Source of the DNA: Citrobacter sp. 18056
GTDB taxonomy: Bacteria > Pseudomonadota > Gammaproteobacteria > Enterobacterales > Enterobacteriaceae
Direction of reading: 5' to 3'
NCBI GenBank assembly: GCA_902706235.1
Contig: CACSJR010000009.1
Span: 176,324 to 240,323, forward strand
Length of the DNA: 64,000 bases
Position numbers and translations under genes: made by a program
Shown here: one piece after another, positions 36,213 to 44,733 of the stretch
Position numbering within the stretch: the first letter of the stretch is position 1
Layout: each line of letters begins with the position of its first letter
The notes under the pieces: model-generated
Told to the model about the DNA's origin: nothing
Databases searched by the model: none
Seen by the model: only the letters and a program-made list of their open reading frames with translations

Positions 36213-37775
36213 ATGAATACACTGACAAGGACAAAAAAGGACGGTCAGGAAAGCCGCCTGATGAGCGGGTTTCTCAACGCGATTGAGAAAGCGGGCAACC
36301 GCCTGCCGGAACCGGCGCTTATTTTTTTCTACTTTTTACTCGCGGTGATGGGCCTGTCAGCGGTGTTATCGATGGTCGAATTCGATATCGTTAACCCGGT
36401 GACGCAGCAAACCGTGCAGATCAACAATCTGCTGTCGGCCGAAGCGCTGACCAGCACGCTCGCCAATATGGTCGCCACGTTCACCGGTTTCGCGCCGCTC
36501 GGTATTGTGCTGGTGGCGATGCTGGGGGTTGGCGTGGCGGAAAGCTCTGGCTTTATCAACGTGGCGCTGAAAAAGATGCTGCGCGTGACGCCGAAAAAAC
36601 TGCTGACGCCGATGCTAATTTTCGTGGCGATGTTCAGCCACGTAGCGGCTGATGCAGGTTACGTGCTGGTTATCCCACTCGGTGCCATTATTTTTATGTC
36701 CGCAGGCCGTCACCCGCTGGTGGGTATTGCCGCTGCGTTTTCCGGGGTGTCCGGCGGATTCGCCGCCAATATGGTACCGACCGGCAACGATGCGCTGTTG
36801 CAGGGCTTTACCCAGGCCGCCGCCCAGCTGCTCGACAACACTTATACCGTTAATACGTTGTGTAACCTGTTCTTCGGTATCGCTTCGTCGATTGTAATCA
36901 CGCTGGTTGGCTGGTGGGTCACCGAACGCATCGTCGAACCGCGGGTGAGCAAAATGCCCCTCGACGGCGATTTTAAGCACGACGAAGATATGTCTCACGT
37001 CTCCCCCCAGGAAAGCCGGGCGTTTAACATTGCCGGCGTGGTGATGATCCTCGGCCTGGTGGCCCTGGCCGCCGCCGCGTGGCCGCAAAGCTCGATGCTG
37101 CGCAGCCCGGATGGCTCGCTGACCGCCTACAGCGCGCCGATCATGAAATCTATCGTGCCGCTGATTTTCCTGATCTTCATTATTCCCGGCATCGTCTTCG
37201 GCTTTGCGTCACGCCGCTTTAAAACCGGGAAAGATGTGATTAACTCCATGAATGATTCGATGAGTAAAATGGGCTCATACATGGTGATGGCCTTCTTCTG
37301 CGCCATGTTCATCAAAGCCTTTAGCGATTCGAACATCGGCACGCTGGTGGCTCTGGCGGGTGCGGACGGCCTGAAAGCGATGGCGCTGCCGGGCGAAGCA
37401 ACCATTATCGGCATGATTGTACTGACGGCGGTGGTTAACCTGCTGATTGGTTCCGCGTCGGCAAAATGGGGGCTGCTGTCGCCCATTATGGTGCCAATGC
37501 TGATGGCGGTCGGGATTTCCCCGGAGCTGACCCAAGCGGCGTTCCGTATTGGGGATTCCAGCACCAATATCATTACCCCGCTGATGGTGTTCTTCCCGCT
37601 GGTGGTGGTGTATTGCCAGCGCTATGTGAAGGGCGCGGGCGTCGGGACGCTGGTGTCGATGATGATGCCGTATTCCATCGCCTTCCTCGTGACCTGGAGC
37701 CTGTTCCTGCTGGCGTGGTGGAGCCTCGGTATGCCGCTTGGCGTGGCCGCACCGTACACCTGGTCTGCGGGCTAA
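36213..37775 (+). CDS. AbgT-family transporter
   Basis: A 520-residue polytopic inner-membrane protein of the AbgT family, whose known members import p-aminobenzoyl-glutamate or export sulfonamides (MtrF, YdaH). NRLPEPALIFFYFLLAVMGLSAV near 30, MFSHVAADAGYVLVIPLGAIIF near 145, AAFSGVSGGFAANMVPTGNDALLQGFTQ near 172 and SAKWGLLSPIMVPMLM near 418 followed by FRIGDSSTNIITPLM (the substrate-site repeat) are characteristic. A purine-rich GAGAGAGG lies before the ATG. A good terminator follows. No abgA/abgB amidohydrolase genes are adjacent, so the substrate remains open. Confidence 0.85.
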   Translation: MNTLTRTKKDGQESRLMSGFLNAIEKAGNRLPEPALIFFYFLLAVMGLSAVLSMVEFDIVNPVTQQTVQINNLLSAEALTSTLANMVATFTGFAPLGIVLVAMLGVGVAESSGFINVALKKMLRVTPKKLLTPMLIFVAMFSHVAADAGYVLVIPLGAIIFMSAGRHPLVGIAAAFSGVSGGFAANMVPTGNDALLQGFTQAAAQLLDNTYTVNTLCNLFFGIASSIVITLVGWWVTERIVEPRVSKMPLDGDFKHDEDMSHVSPQESRAFNIAGVVMILGLVALAAAAWPQSSMLRSPDGSLTAYSAPIMKSIVPLIFLIFIIPGIVFGFASRRFKTGKDVINSMNDSMSKMGSYMVMAFFCAMFIKAFSDSNIGTLVALAGADGLKAMALPGEATIIGMIVLTAVVNLLIGSASAKWGLLSPIMVPMLMAVGISPELTQAAFRIGDSSTNIITPLMVFFPLVVVYCQRYVKGAGVGTLVSMMMPYSIAFLVTWSLFLLAWWSLGMPLGVAAPYTWSAG

Positions 37776-37786
37776 CGCATATCTCC

Positions 37787-37823
37787 CCTGCCCGGCGGCG
37801 TCCTGCTGTCGGGCAGGTTTTTT
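37787..37823 (+). terminator. Rho-independent terminator after the AbgT-family gene
   Basis: An 8-bp stem CCTGCCCG/CGGGCAGG with a 15-base loop is followed by TTTTTT, 12 bp after the stop codon. Confidence 0.85.
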
Positions 37824-37897
37824 GTCATTCCGAATGAGCGTCTCGCTGAACTGATTTTTTGTCGCCTATACTGACAAAAAAACTGCCGGACGTTGCC

Positions 37898-39013
37898 ATG
37901 TCATTACCTGACTTTCATGTTTCCGATCCCTACACCCTCGGCATTGAGCTGGAGATGCAGATTGTTAACCCGCCGGGCTTCGACCTGAGCCAGGACTCTT
38001 CGGCGCTGATCGCGGAGATTGGCGAGACAGGTTCGGCGGGCGAGGTCAAACACGACATCACCGAGAGCATGCTGGAGATTGCCACTGGCGTGTGCCACGA
38101 CATTCATCAGGCCAGCAGCCAGTTTTCCACACTTCGCCAGGCGGTGCTGACCGCCGCGTCGGATCAGCATCTGCACATTTGCGGCGGCGGGACCCATCCG
38201 TTCCAGAAATGGCAGCGCCAGGAGGTGTGCGATAACGAGCGCTATCTACGCAACCTTGAGCAGTTTGGTTATCTCATTCAGCAGGCGACGGTGTTTGGCC
38301 AGCATGTTCACGTCGGCTGTCCCAACGGCGATGACGCCATTTATCTGCTGCATGGTCTGTCGCGTTTCGTGCCGCACCTGATTGCCCTCAGCGCCGCATC
38401 GCCCTATTTACAGGGCGCAGACAGCAGATTCGCCTCGTCGCGTCTCAATGTTTTTTCGGCTTTTCCGGACATGGGCCCGATGCCGTGGGTCGCCAACTGG
38501 CAGGAGTTTAGAGGATTATTTCGCCGCCTGAGCTATACCAGCCTCATCGACAGCATCAAAGATTTGCACTGGGATATTCGCCCCAGCCCGCATTTTGGCA
38601 CGGTTGAAGTACGGGTGATGGACACGCCGCTGACCCTGGCGCATGCAGTGAACATCGCGGGGCTGATTCAGGCAATTTCCAGCTGGCTGCTGGAAACGCG
38701 GCCGTTCAAACACACGCCGCAGGATTATCTGCTGTATAAATTTAACCGCTTCCAGGCCTGTCGTTACGGGTTGGCGGGCGTGCTAACCGACGTGCATTCG
38801 GGGGAGCAGTCGACGATTTCCGATGACCTTCAGCGCCTGCTCGAGAAAGTCGCCCCGTGGGCCGATACGCTACAGGCCAGCAGCGCGATTGACGACCTTG
38901 CGCGGAGGGTCCAGCAAGGCTACAGCGAGGCAGACCGGATGCGTGAATTTATCGCCGACGGCGGCTCGTTGATAGCGCTGGTGGAAAAGCACTGCGAAAT
39001 CTGGGCGGCGTAA
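37898..39013 (+). CDS. ybdK: Carboxylate-amine ligase YbdK
   Basis: A 371-residue member of the glutamate-cysteine ligase type 2 family; the E. coli protein has weak gamma-glutamyl-cysteine ligase activity in vitro. [13 protein letters not shown] near 11, [17 protein letters not shown] near 45, [28 protein letters not shown] near 135 and [24 protein letters not shown] near 230 are conserved. The start at 37898 ([11 protein letters not shown]) corresponds to E. coli MPLPDFHVSEP; the upstream in-frame codons have no support. Followed by the broken ybdJ. Confidence 0.93.
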   Translation: MSLPDFHVSDPYTLGIELEMQIVNPPGFDLSQDSSALIAEIGETGSAGEVKHDITESMLEIATGVCHDIHQASSQFSTLRQAVLTAASDQHLHICGGGTHPFQKWQRQEVCDNERYLRNLEQFGYLIQQATVFGQHVHVGCPNGDDAIYLLHGLSRFVPHLIALSAASPYLQGADSRFASSRLNVFSAFPDMGPMPWVANWQEFRGLFRRLSYTSLIDSIKDLHWDIRPSPHFGTVEVRVMDTPLTLAHAVNIAGLIQAISSWLLETRPFKHTPQDYLLYKFNRFQACRYGLAGVLTDVHSGEQSTISDDLQRLLEKVAPWADTLQASSAIDDLARRVQQGYSEADRMREFIADGGSLIALVEKHCEIWAA

Positions 39014-39092
39014 GTCAGAAGCGGGCCTGGAGGGTTGCCGTCAGCGGGCGTTTCCCGGACAATGCCCCTTTTAACTGCTGATTAACAACACC

Positions 39093-39340
39093 ATGAAGCA
39101 TCCGCTTGAATCTCTGGTCACCGCTGGCGGCATTTTGCTGATGGCCTTTTTGTCCTGTTTGCTGCTGCCCGCCCTTCCCTGGGGCTGACAGTGGCGCAAA
39201 AATTAGTGTCCGTTTTCCATCTGATGGACCTCAGCCAGCTGTACACCATTCTGTTCTGCATCTGGTTTTTGGTGCTCGGCGCGCTGGAGTTTTTCCTGCT
39301 GCGCTTCGTCTGGCGTCGCTGGTTCTCACTGGCGGACTAA
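39093..39340 (+). pseudogene. ybdJ: ybdJ, small inner-membrane protein broken by a 1-base frameshift
   Basis: The frame from the ATG at 39093 reads MKHPLESLVTAGGILLMAFL and stops at a TGA at 39186 after 31 codons. The next frame, from about 39176, continues with LTVAQKLVSVFHLMDLSQLY and ends at 39340 in RRWFSLAD. Joining both with one added base near 39170-39180 (in the CCCGCCCTTCCC run) gives 82 residues, the length and, from memory, the near-identical sequence of E. coli YbdJ (a two-helix DUF1158 protein). It is either a true single-base deletion or a sequencing error in a C-rich run. The 3' end overlaps the convergent Fes-like gene by 15 bp. Confidence 0.8.
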
Positions 39341-40891
39341 CCCGGTAAAATCGCGCATCCCTTCCACCAGCGCTTCGCACCACGCGGCATAATCATGGCC
39401 GCTGGACGATGGGTGGAAGCTGACGCGATACCCTTTGTCACGCAGCACCTGCTCAAACTCCCGCGTGTTCGGGTAATTTCCGCCGCCGGGACCGCGGGTT
39501 TCAAACCTGCCAGCCTGGAGCCAGAAGCGAATTGAGTAGCGCGGCGCCTGCTGATATTGGCGCGTTAACCAGTCAGTGGCTTCGCCTTTCGGCGCCCACC
39601 AGTAGGAACCGGACAGACTCAGCACGTTACCAAACAGGTTCGGATATCGCAGCGCCACCCACGCCGATGCCAGCCCGCCGTAGCTCGACCCCGCCAGCAC
39701 CGTTTTATCCCGATGCAGACTCAAGCCTTTACGATGCAGCCACGGCAGCAATTCGTGCGCCATAAAATCGGCAAAACGCGGATTCGGCGGCAGCTCTGCC
39801 CCGCGGCGGGCGTTATCCAGGGTATCAATAAACACCACGTTGACCGGCGGCAGCACGTGGCGCGCAATCAGGTCGTCGAGCACGTTGGCAAAATGGTAAT
39901 CGTCCTGATACTGCTTACCGTCAAACAGCAAAAGCGTCCAGCGCGCGGGCTGCGATACGCGTGGGCGATAAATGTTGATCTCGCGCGTGTTGCCGAGAAA
40001 GTCGCTGTCAATCTGATGGCGCGTCAACTGCCCGTACTGAATCGGCTTTTTCATGCGCTGTAAGGTGCAATAACGCGTCGGATCCAGCGCCAGCAGCGAA
40101 TAACGGTTCCAGCGATCGCTGGCAGGATTGAGGCTGTCAGGATTGAACGGATCGGCCTGCGCACTGACCAGGATCGCCCGCTGCTGTTCGTGCGGATTAC
40201 CTTCTATTTTCGGCACGTCCGGAGCCAGCTGGTATTGCATCAGCGTGTCAGTGGGGACGACATAGCTGCGAAACCAGACGTCAGAATTGCCGAGCCGGAA
40301 AAGCGGATCGTGCTCGCCCGCGGGCGATCCGAGCAAGAACACATTCTTATGCGCCCCACGCCATAGAAACGTCACCCGTTTATGCCGCGAATCGACCGAC
40401 TCCACCAGCGGCGTGCCCTCAAGCTGGCGCGCCTGCCAGAAGGCTTCGGTCGTTGCGCCGCTTTCAAGCTGTTTCGCCAGGGTTTGCAGTAGCGGGCTGG
40501 CAGGGTCCGGTTTGTCGGCGCTGGAAATCGCCGAGGTTTCTTTCATGCGCCACTGGAAATGCCAGCGGTCGCCTTCATTACCCTGCAGCACAAGCGTGGT
40601 GGTTTGGTGTGGCGGGAGTGAGAAAAGCAGCGTTTGCGTGCCGTCCGCCGGGCCGCCTTCAATCAACGCACGGATTCGGCGGTTATCGCGGTCGAGTAAA
40701 CGGGCATCCGTTACGCCGGAAAGCGTCGCCTGCACATAGTTTTCGCCCAGCTCCGGCAACTCAAAACAGACCTCCCCGCTGGCATCAAATTTTCCTTTTT
40801 GCTCTCCCTGAACGGAAGGAGACTCGCAGGCCACCGCCGCGGCGGGCATCGTGCTCAGCCCAATCAACAGACCACTCCATGCCATCTTCAT
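39326..40891 (-). CDS. Secreted Fes-type (enterochelin esterase-like) hydrolase
   Basis: A 521-residue esterase related to Fes and IroD but with an N-terminal signal peptide (MKMAWSGLLIGLSTMPAAAVA, then Cys22), so it probably acts in the periplasm; AVAC could also be a weak lipobox. Residues about 150-245 are the Fes N-terminal domain (RVTFLWRGAHKNVFLLG). The hydrolase domain has GSSYGG (Ser403), LSGSYWWAP and GHD (His499). A long extra segment (25-150) contains a stress- or bacterial pre-peptidase-like beta region (LLDRDNRRIRALIEG to LVLQGNEG). I chose the ATG at 40891 because AGGAA precedes it; an upstream ATG at 40924 is less likely. A Fur-like site lies upstream. It probably cleaves a catecholate siderophore outside the cytoplasm. 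Confidence 0.8.
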   Translation of the reverse strand: MKMAWSGLLIGLSTMPAAAVACESPSVQGEQKGKFDASGEVCFELPELGENYVQATLSGVTDARLLDRDNRRIRALIEGGPADGTQTLLFSLPPHQTTTLVLQGNEGDRWHFQWRMKETSAISSADKPDPASPLLQTLAKQLESGATTEAFWQARQLEGTPLVESVDSRHKRVTFLWRGAHKNVFLLGSPAGEHDPLFRLGNSDVWFRSYVVPTDTLMQYQLAPDVPKIEGNPHEQQRAILVSAQADPFNPDSLNPASDRWNRYSLLALDPTRYCTLQRMKKPIQYGQLTRHQIDSDFLGNTREINIYRPRVSQPARWTLLLFDGKQYQDDYHFANVLDDLIARHVLPPVNVVFIDTLDNARRGAELPPNPRFADFMAHELLPWLHRKGLSLHRDKTVLAGSSYGGLASAWVALRYPNLFGNVLSLSGSYWWAPKGEATDWLTRQYQQAPRYSIRFWLQAGRFETRGPGGGNYPNTREFEQVLRDKGYRVSFHPSSSGHDYAAWCEALVEGMRDFTGLVRQ

Positions 40892-40931
40892 TACGTGCTT
40901 ATTCCTGTAGAAACGGGAAAACAACGTTAAT

Positions 40932-40950
40932 GCAAATGGGAATGGTTTTC
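40932..40950. promoter_or_regulatory. Fur-box-like site upstream of the secreted Fes-like gene
   Basis: GCAAATGGGAATGGTTTTC matches the Fur consensus at 12 of 19 positions and ends 41 bp from the start codon. It fits iron control of this esterase, but the match is only moderate. Confidence 0.45.
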
Positions 40951-40979
40951 AATATCACATAAAGAAAGGGTAATATCCC

Positions 40980-41005
40980 GCCCGGAAAGCGCATCGTCGC
41001 CGGGC
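40980..41005. repeat. REP-like hairpin downstream of ramA
   Basis: GCCCGG and CCGGGC arms enclose a 14-base loop, the general REP pattern of this window. It lies between the Fes-like promoter and the ramA terminator. Confidence 0.4.
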
Positions 41006-41033
41006 AAAAAAAACCGCGCACTAATGCGCGCGG
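41006..41033 (-). terminator. Rho-independent terminator of ramA
   Basis: On the minus strand CCGCGC/GCGCGG arms close an 8-base loop and are followed by eight T residues. The stem overlaps the ramA stop codon. Confidence 0.85.
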
Positions 41034-41362
41034 CTTTGGTTTTCTTTACGCCACGCACCAGGCGGCTGTTTGAAGGTGCGCGTAAACACGCGGGTAAACG
41101 TCTGCTGCGAGTCAAAACCGTACTTCAGGCAAATGTCGTACACCCTCTGATCGGTATCGCGTAATTCCTGGGCCGCTAACCGTAGTTTGCGCTCGCGAAT
41201 ATAGCGGCCAAGGCTTTCCCCTTTTTGCTGCATAAACAGGCGCTGCAAATGCCATTTCGAATATCCCGCATGGCGGGCGATATCGTCAATACGCAGCGGC
41301 TGATGCAGGTTGTCGTCAATCCACTCGACGATGGTGTCAATAACCTGAGCGGAAATCGTCAT
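41021..41362 (-). CDS. ramA: Multidrug-resistance activator RamA
   Basis: A 113-residue AraC/XylS-family activator related to MarA, SoxS and Rob, known to raise acrAB-tolC and micF expression. It has two helix-turn-helix motifs: IDDIARHAGYSKWHLQRLFMQQ (near 24-45) and VYDICLKYGFDSQQTFTRVFTRTF (near 72-95). MTISAQVIDTIVEWIDDNLHQ at the start is the RamA signature and sets the ATG at 41362, with GGAGG before it; the longer frame runs into romA. Cotranscribed with romA (31 bp gap) from the RamR-controlled promoter. Confidence 0.96.
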   Translation of the reverse strand: MTISAQVIDTIVEWIDDNLHQPLRIDDIARHAGYSKWHLQRLFMQQKGESLGRYIRERKLRLAAQELRDTDQRVYDICLKYGFDSQQTFTRVFTRTFKQPPGAWRKENQSRAH

Positions 41363-41393
41363 ACCTTCCTCCCCTTTCTGAACTGTAAGGTGG

Positions 41394-42494
41394 TTATTCC
41401 CACCAGGCACGGAACTGCTGGTCACGGTTGGCAACCCACACCGGCTCACCCTGAACCGGCGTTAGCAGGCGATAATCTTTCCCTTCGCTGGCGATGCTCA
41501 GCTGTTTGTACGGGTCATCCCAGGTATGTTTAGCCAGAACAAATCGCCCTGCATGGCCCGGTAATACCGCGCGAGCGTTCAGGTCAATCGCCGCCTGCGC
41601 GGTTTCTTCCGGTAGCATGTGAATGTATTTCCAGTCCTGGTCGTACTGGCCATTTTCCATAATGGCTAAATCAACGTGACCAAACTGCTCGCCAATGGCC
41701 TTGAAGTGCGGGCCATAGCCGCTGTCACCGCTGTAATAAATATTCTGCTCTGGCGTCACGAACATAAAACTGCCCCATAACGTCTGATTGCGCTTCAGGC
41801 CTCGGCCGGAGAAATGGCGTGCGGGAAGCACATGCACGGTCAGTTCATCGCTGATGTCGACCTTTTGCTGCCAGTCCGCTTCGGTAATGATCGCGCTGTC
41901 CATCCCCCAGTAACGCAAATGCGATCCGACGCCCAGTGGGGTGACGACGCGTTTAATCTTCGGCTTCAGCGCCTTGATGGTGGCGTAATCCAGATGATCG
42001 TAATGGTCGTGAGAGATGATAAGCAGATCGATGTCCGGCATCGCGGCGGCGGTCCACGGGTACTCCCCTTCAAACGCTTTATTGAGGAATGAGAACGGCG
42101 CCGCGTAGCTGCTGAACACCGGGTCAATCAGGATCCGCTTCCCGGCGAGCTGCAAATACCAGGACGAATGGCCGAGCCAAATCATCACATCCTGCTGCAC
42201 GGGTAGGCTCGCGAGGGAGGTTTTGACCATTGGCAGCGGCTGCGCGGGCCGAGCGTTCGGACGTTTAGTGGTCAGAAATTCCCAAATTGCACGCGGCATA
42301 CTTTTCTGCCCGGACCAGCTGGGCGTCGGCTGCTGGTTATGAAACTGACCGTCGTAATAGTGCGCGGAGCTTTCCACAGCATTCAACTGTGCGCCCTGCG
42401 GCGCCTTGCCGAAACCGGCATTCAACACGAACGGTAAACTCGCTGCACTGGCAATTAACATAATGACAACCACACTTAAAAGAGGACGCTGCAT
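41394..42494 (-). CDS. romA: Metallo-beta-lactamase-fold protein RomA
   Basis: A 366-residue MBL-fold hydrolase of the NAPE-PLD/UlaG-like group. The N-terminal hydrophobic segment (about 7-25) anchors it or acts as a signal peptide. The metal motif SHDHYDHLD (near 162-170), the His in ARHFSGRG (near 226), GDSGYG and the final PGHAGRF are visible. RomA is known from Enterobacter and Klebsiella as the gene preceding ramA; its substrate is not settled. First gene of the romA-ramA operon. Confidence 0.92.
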   Translation of the reverse strand: MQRPLLSVVVIMLIASAASLPFVLNAGFGKAPQGAQLNAVESSAHYYDGQFHNQQPTPSWSGQKSMPRAIWEFLTTKRPNARPAQPLPMVKTSLASLPVQQDVMIWLGHSSWYLQLAGKRILIDPVFSSYAAPFSFLNKAFEGEYPWTAAAMPDIDLLIISHDHYDHLDYATIKALKPKIKRVVTPLGVGSHLRYWGMDSAIITEADWQQKVDISDELTVHVLPARHFSGRGLKRNQTLWGSFMFVTPEQNIYYSGDSGYGPHFKAIGEQFGHVDLAIMENGQYDQDWKYIHMLPEETAQAAIDLNARAVLPGHAGRFVLAKHTWDDPYKQLSIASEGKDYRLLTPVQGEPVWVANRDQQFRAWWE

Positions 42495-42551
42495 ATCCTG
42501 GCCCGAAGACTCGCTCCATCCGGCTGGAGACGATTAGGAGAAAACTTGATC

Positions 42552-42571
42552 ATGAGTGAGTAAGCACTCAT
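42552..42571. promoter_or_regulatory. RamR operator
   Basis: ATGAGTG-N6-CACTCAT, a perfect 7-bp inverted repeat, equals the RamR binding site known from Salmonella and Klebsiella. It lies on and just downstream of the romA -10 element. Confidence 0.93.
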
Positions 42572-42597
42572 TATAGGAAGGTCGCGAAAGTCGTCAA
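42570..42597 (-). promoter_or_regulatory. romA-ramA promoter
   Basis: Minus-strand TTGACG (42592-42597) and TATAAT (42570-42575) with a 16-bp spacer form a near-consensus sigma70 promoter. Its -10 touches the RamR operator, so RamR binding would block it. Confidence 0.85.
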
Positions 42598-42687
42598 GCC
42601 GATTTTCAATTTTTGACATTCAACATTGAAGTGCTGCAAGGGGCATGTTTCAATCGGTGTTTTTTCCAGCCTGAGAGGTAAAGTGTA

Positions 42688-43269
42688 GTGGCTCGTCCTA
42701 AGAGTGAAGACAAAAAACAAGCGTTACTGGAAGCCGCAACGGCCGCCATTGCTCAGCAAGGTATCGCGGCCTCAACGGCCCTGATCGCCCGCAATGCGGG
42801 GGTTGCCGAGGGAACGCTGTTTCGTTATTTCGCCACCAAAGACGACCTGCTCAACACCCTTTACCTGCACCTGAAAAGCTCGCTGTGTGAGACGATGCTG
42901 ACGGGCATTACCGATGCCGTCACGCCGAAAGATTTCACCCGCTGCATCTGGAACAGCTATATTTCCTGGGGCGTACGTAATCCTGTCGGTCATAAAGCGA
43001 TTCGCCGTATGGCGGTCAGCGAAAAAATCACCGCTGAAACCAAACAGCAGGTCACCGATATGTTCCCGGACCTGCACAAACTGTGTCAGCGTTCAGTGCG
43101 CAATATTTTCCTCACCACCGCATATCAGGCCTTTGGCGACGCGCTGTTTTTGTCGCTCGCCGAAACCACCATCGAATTTGCCAGCCATGAACCCGAGCGC
43201 GCGAACGATTTAACCGCCCTCGGATTTGAAGCCATGTGGCTGGCGCTGGCCGAAGAAACCACCGCATGA
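42688..43269 (+). CDS. ramR: TetR-family repressor RamR
   Basis: A 193-residue TetR-type repressor of romA-ramA. The N-terminal helix-turn-helix [34 protein letters not shown] (near 25-58) is followed by an all-helical ligand domain that in Salmonella binds bile acids and drugs. It begins with GTG at 42688, AGAGG lying about 9 bases before. Intact and full length, so no resistance-associated truncation is seen. It overlaps ybdF by 4 bp (ATGA). Confidence 0.95.
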   Translation: MARPKSEDKKQALLEAATAAIAQQGIAASTALIARNAGVAEGTLFRYFATKDDLLNTLYLHLKSSLCETMLTGITDAVTPKDFTRCIWNSYISWGVRNPVGHKAIRRMAVSEKITAETKQQVTDMFPDLHKLCQRSVRNIFLTTAYQAFGDALFLSLAETTIEFASHEPERANDLTALGFEAMWLALAEETTA

Positions 43270-43634
43270 ATGGCGACGCGTTAGTCAAACACGCGCACCA
43301 GTTTGCGCTGGAACTGCCCTTCACCGAACAAACCTGGCCGTTTGGCCCGGAATACGATGTGTATCGCGTCGGCGGTAAAATATTCATGATTGCCATGACC
43401 CTGCGCGGCAAACCGCTTATCAACCTGAAAGCAGACCCGCAGAAAGCCCTACTGCATCAGGAAATTTATAAAAGTATCGAGCCGGGTTATCACATGAACA
43501 AAAAGCACTGGATAACCGTTTACGGCGGCGATGACATCAGCCCTGAACTGGTGGAAGACTTAATCACCGACTCCTGGCACAAAGTGGTCGATAAACTGCC
43601 GAAGCGCGACCAGAAACGCCTGCGCCCGCAGTGA
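43266..43634 (+). CDS. ybdF: MmcQ/YjbR-family protein YbdF
   Basis: A 122-residue DUF419 protein with a double-wing DNA-binding-like fold. The family patterns [54 protein letters not shown] and [18 protein letters not shown] are complete. Its ATG overlaps the ramR stop, so both are probably translated together; in E. coli ybdF lies next to nfsB, as here. The function is not known. Confidence 0.92.
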   Translation: MNGDALVKHAHQFALELPFTEQTWPFGPEYDVYRVGGKIFMIAMTLRGKPLINLKADPQKALLHQEIYKSIEPGYHMNKKHWITVYGGDDISPELVEDLITDSWHKVVDKLPKRDQKRLRPQ

Positions 43635-43649
43635 TTTTATGGCGAAAAC

Positions 43650-43680
43650 GATAAGTGTTATCGCATTTTTGACACTTATC
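43650..43680. promoter_or_regulatory. Inverted repeat upstream of nfsB
   Basis: GATAAGTGT and ACACTTATC form a perfect 9-bp inverted repeat with a 13-base spacer, 75 bp before the nfsB start. It could be an operator for nfsB or a terminator for ramR-ybdF (a TTTTT run lies in the spacer but not after the stem). Confidence 0.5.
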
Positions 43681-43754
43681 ATTTGCCGACACTCCCTGTA
43701 CTCTGCTCCCACTGAATGCGCTTAAGGCGCTGTAATCCTTGAAGGGGAGTCATC

Positions 43755-44408
43755 ATGGACATTATTTCTGTTGCGTTAAAACGCCATTCAACCAAAGCCT
43801 TCGACGCAAGCATGAAGCTGAGCGATGAACAAGCCGAAAACCTGAAAACCCTGTTGCAGTACAGCCCTTCCAGCACCAACTCCCAGCCGTGGCACTTTAT
43901 CGTTGCCAGCACCGAAGAAGGCAAAGCGCGCGTCGCAAAATCTGCCGCCGGTGGTTTCGTGTTCAACGAACGCAAAATGCTGGATGCATCCCACGTGGTG
44001 GTGTTCTGCGCCAAAACGGCGATGGACGATGCATGGCTGGAAAAAGTGGTCGATCAGGAAGAAATTGATGGCCGTTTTGCGACCCCGGAAGCAAAAGCAG
44101 GCAACCAAAAAGGCCGCCTGTTCTTTGCCGATTTGCACCGCAAAGAGCTAAAAGATGATGCGCACTGGATGCAGAAACAGGTTTACCTGAACGTCGGTAA
44201 CTTCTTGCTCGGCGTCGCTGCGATGGGCCTCGATGCCGTGCCAATTGAAGGTTTTGATGCGGCGGTGATGGACAAAGAGTTTGGCCTGACCGAAAAAGGC
44301 TTCACCAGCGTGGTGGTGGTGCCGGTTGGCCGTCACAGCGTGGAAGATTTCAACGCCGCGCTGCCAAAATCTCGCCTGCCGCAGAGCACGACGTTGACTG
44401 AGATTTAA
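43755..44408 (+). CDS. nfsB: Oxygen-insensitive NAD(P)H nitroreductase NfsB
   Basis: A 217-residue FMN nitroreductase that reduces nitroaromatics and quinones; loss of it contributes to nitrofuran resistance. It has FMN-binding KRHSTKAFD (near 10), [15 protein letters not shown] (near 38), [23 protein letters not shown] (near 140) and [18 protein letters not shown] at the end, as in E. coli NfsB. GAAGGGGAG precedes the ATG. RamA-type activators control the E. coli gene. Confidence 0.96.
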   Translation: MDIISVALKRHSTKAFDASMKLSDEQAENLKTLLQYSPSSTNSQPWHFIVASTEEGKARVAKSAAGGFVFNERKMLDASHVVVFCAKTAMDDAWLEKVVDQEEIDGRFATPEAKAGNQKGRLFFADLHRKELKDDAHWMQKQVYLNVGNFLLGVAAMGLDAVPIEGFDAAVMDKEFGLTEKGFTSVVVVPVGRHSVEDFNAALPKSRLPQSTTLTEI

Positions 44409-44415
44409 GGCTTCT

Positions 44416-44441
44416 GCCCGGCCAGCGTGCTGCGACCGGGC
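44416..44441. terminator. Hairpin after nfsB
   Basis: GCCCGG/CCGGGC arms with a 14-base loop lie between the converging nfsB and antitoxin genes. No T tract; REP-like. Confidence 0.45.
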
Positions 44442-44445
44442 GCTT

Positions 44446-44733
44446 TCAGTAAAGCTGGATTAGCGGTGATTCAACGCCGCAGGCCAACGCGTACCGCGTC
44501 AGGGTATCGAGACTGGCGCGGGTGACATTGGCTTCCATTCTCGAGACCGTCGGCGCGCTAACACCCATGCGCTGCGCAACCTGTGAACGGGTTAAGCCCG
44601 CGTGCTCCCGCCATTGGGCCAGCATTTCACGCAATCTTTCCTGACGCATTTCGGCGTCAAATGCCGCCTGAAATCCAGGCTGCGCCAGCATTTCTGCCCG
44701 CACGTCATCCCAGTTAATGATTTTCTTGCTCAT
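44446..44733 (-). CDS. XRE-family antitoxin (HigA-like)
   Basis: A 95-residue protein with a Cro/C1-type helix-turn-helix (LTRSQVAQRMGVSAPTVSRMEANVTRASLDTLTRYALACG, about 47-86). Its start overlaps the toxin end by 20 bp and it lies second in the operon, the order typical of HigBA pairs. It should neutralise the toxin and repress the operon, probably through the inverted repeat at 45083-45104. Confidence 0.87.
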   Translation of the reverse strand: MSKKIINWDDVRAEMLAQPGFQAAFDAEMRQERLREMLAQWREHAGLTRSQVAQRMGVSAPTVSRMEANVTRASLDTLTRYALACGVESPLIQLY

